This document shows, one piece after another, positions 6,371-7,533 of a DNA stretch of 7,533 nt. Location: positions 1-7,533 of the forward strand of contig JAJYJL010000353.1 of NCBI GenBank assembly GCA_021789565.1, read 5' to 3'. Both the position numbers and the translations under genes were made by a program. Below the pieces are notes generated by a model. It saw only the letters and a list, made by a program, of their open reading frames with translations. It searched no databases and was not told the origin of the DNA. This stretch comes from Acidobacteriota bacterium. GTDB lineage: Bacteria; Acidobacteriota; Terriglobia; UBA7540. Each line of letters starts with the position of its first letter. Position 1 is the first letter of the stretch.

Positions 6371-7533
6371 ATGAAGAAGATGACGCGCCGGGAATCAATC
6401 TTAGCGATGGCCTCGGCCCTTGCCGCAGGGGGCACGGCCGCGAAGGCCGCGGCCCAGGCCGTTTCAAAGGCAGGGAAAGCGGCAGGGACAGGCGCCACTG
6501 CGACGCAGGGCGCTGGTCCCGCAAACCAGGCTGCGCAACCGACTGCCGCCGACCGGGCATTCCTGAAATTTGTCGACCAGTATTTCGACGCCTATTTCCA
6601 GTTTGATCCTGCCAGCGCCACCAGCGCCGGAATCCACAAATACGACAGCGAACTTCCAGCCTATTCGCAAGCCGACATCCAGCGCGAAATCGCCCGGAAC
6701 CAGCGGGCGCTGAAGGACCTTAGCAGCATTCCCTCCAGTGGACTGTCTGAAAATAACCTGCTGGACGCCACAGTGCTCCAAAGCCTGATCAACGGCCACC
6801 TGCTCGACCTTGCCAACACCCGCATGTGGGCAATGGACCCGAGTTTCTATAACACACGGGCAAGCACAGGTCTGTTTACCCTGGTCGAACGGGATTTCGC
6901 CCCGATTGACGAGCGGTTGAAATCAGTGATCGCTCGCGAGCGGCGCGTCCCCGACATCCTGAACAGCGCCCGGGCCAATGTGACGAACCCTCCTGCCGTT
7001 TACACAAACATTGCCATTGAAAGCGTCCAGGCGCAGATCGCCTTTCTCCAGAACGCCCTGCCGCAAGCGGTGGCCGGCGCACAGAGTGCCGCCTTGAAGA
7101 CAGATTTCGCCGGCGTCAACCAAACCGCCATTGCGGCTTACCAGCAGTTTCTTGATTATTTGCAGAAAACCCTCGCCCCGCAGTCGCAGGGCACTTTCGC
7201 TATTGGCGCGAAGAATTTCCAGAAGAAACTTCTGTACGACGAGATGGTGGATATTCCGCTGAAGGACCTGCTGAAGATTGGCAACGATGAGATGCACAGG
7301 GTTCAATCGCTTTTCACGCAGACGGCCAACATCATCGACTCCACAAAAACCCCGCTCCAGGTGCTGCAGAGCGTCAAGCAAAGCTCTCCGGCCGCGGGTC
7401 AGATTATTGGCAATGCGCAGTCGGTGCTCAATAACCTCAGGGAATTCCTGCTCACGAATGCGATTGTAACGGTCCCTCCGGCGCCCATACCGCAGGTGAC
7501 GGAATCACCCTCTTTCATGCGCGCACTTACCTT
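6371..7533 (+). CDS. DUF885 family exported protein, C-terminus cut by window edge
   Basis: 387 codons are visible and no stop is reached. Full members are usually about 550-620 residues, so roughly a third is missing. The start TRRESILAMASALAAGG resembles a twin-arginine (Tat) signal, though Ser stands where Phe is common. A low-complexity Ala/Gly/Gln linker covers about residues 18-60. The DUF885 domain starts near residue 61, with FVDQYFDAYFQFDPASATSAGIHKYD, then FAIGAKNFQKKLLYDEM (276-292) and VTESPSFMR (376-384), all typical of the family. DUF885 proteins are thought to be metal-dependent peptidase-like; the expected C-terminal metal site lies outside the window, so activity cannot be judged. 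It begins 15 bases after the acylase stop. AGAAGG, overlapping that stop, is 11 bases before the ATG. Cotranscription with an exported acylase suggests joint breakdown of peptides or amides outside the cytoplasm, which is inference. Confidence 0.88.
   Translation, partial: MKKMTRRESILAMASALAAGGTAAKAAAQAVSKAGKAAGTGATATQGAGPANQAAQPTAADRAFLKFVDQYFDAYFQFDPASATSAGIHKYDSELPAYSQADIQREIARNQRALKDLSSIPSSGLSENNLLDATVLQSLINGHLLDLANTRMWAMDPSFYNTRASTGLFTLVERDFAPIDERLKSVIARERRVPDILNSARANVTNPPAVYTNIAIESVQAQIAFLQNALPQAVAGAQSAALKTDFAGVNQTAIAAYQQFLDYLQKTLAPQSQGTFAIGAKNFQKKLLYDEMVDIPLKDLLKIGNDEMHRVQSLFTQTANIIDSTKTPLQVLQSVKQSSPAAGQIIGNAQSVLNNLREFLLTNAIVTVPPAPIPQVTESPSFMRALT

Noticed and set aside
6923..7381. Minus-strand open frames of 152 and 111 codons opposite the DUF885 gene (also 6464-6799)
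   Set aside because: They lie antisense to a convincing DUF885 domain and have no ribosome site or domain signal. Antisense frames of this length are common in GC-rich genes.

Overview
The window looks like ordinary chromosomal DNA from a moderately GC-rich, diderm Gram-negative-type bacterium. Type IV minor-pilin genes next to a secreted Ntn-hydrolase acylase and a DUF885 protein suggest an Acidobacteriota-like soil or environmental genome. That placement rests on gene content and general resemblance only, and no marker gene is present to confirm it.

Left part (1-3455, all minus strand). Four type IV pilus pseudopilin/minor-pilin genes are read right to left in the order FimT/GspH-like, PilV/GspI-like, PilW/GspJ-like, PilX/GspK-like. 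This matches the H-I-J-K set that forms the initiating tip complex of type IV pili and type II secretion pseudopili. Gene gaps are 38, 12 and 13 bases, so this is one transcription unit. Ribosome sites overlap or abut upstream stop codons, which suggests translational coupling. The pilX-like gene runs off the left edge; its visible C-terminal part enters a stretch with strict six-residue periodicity that resembles a left-handed beta-helix. A PilY1-type adhesin might follow to the left, but that lies outside the window.

Middle (3456-3844). This is a divergent intergenic region of about 390 bases that holds no convincing gene. It contains two small palindromes, a possible extended -10 element for the rightward operon, and a 13-codon open frame ending just before the acylase start.

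Right part (3845-7533, plus strand). A complete penicillin-acylase-family (peptidase S45) N-terminal nucleophile hydrolase is followed 15 bases later by a DUF885 protein with a Tat-like signal, cut by the right edge. Both are predicted to be exported or membrane-anchored and probably act on amide or peptide substrates in the periplasm or outside the cell.

I see no tRNA, rRNA, CRISPR array, insertion sequence, integrase or clear terminator. I do not see a wholly new system. The most interesting items are the beta-helix-like tail on the PilX-like pilin, the hairpin covering its ribosome site, the unusual leader and Ala(-1) processing site of the FimT-like pilin, and the His at beta-position 23 of the acylase.
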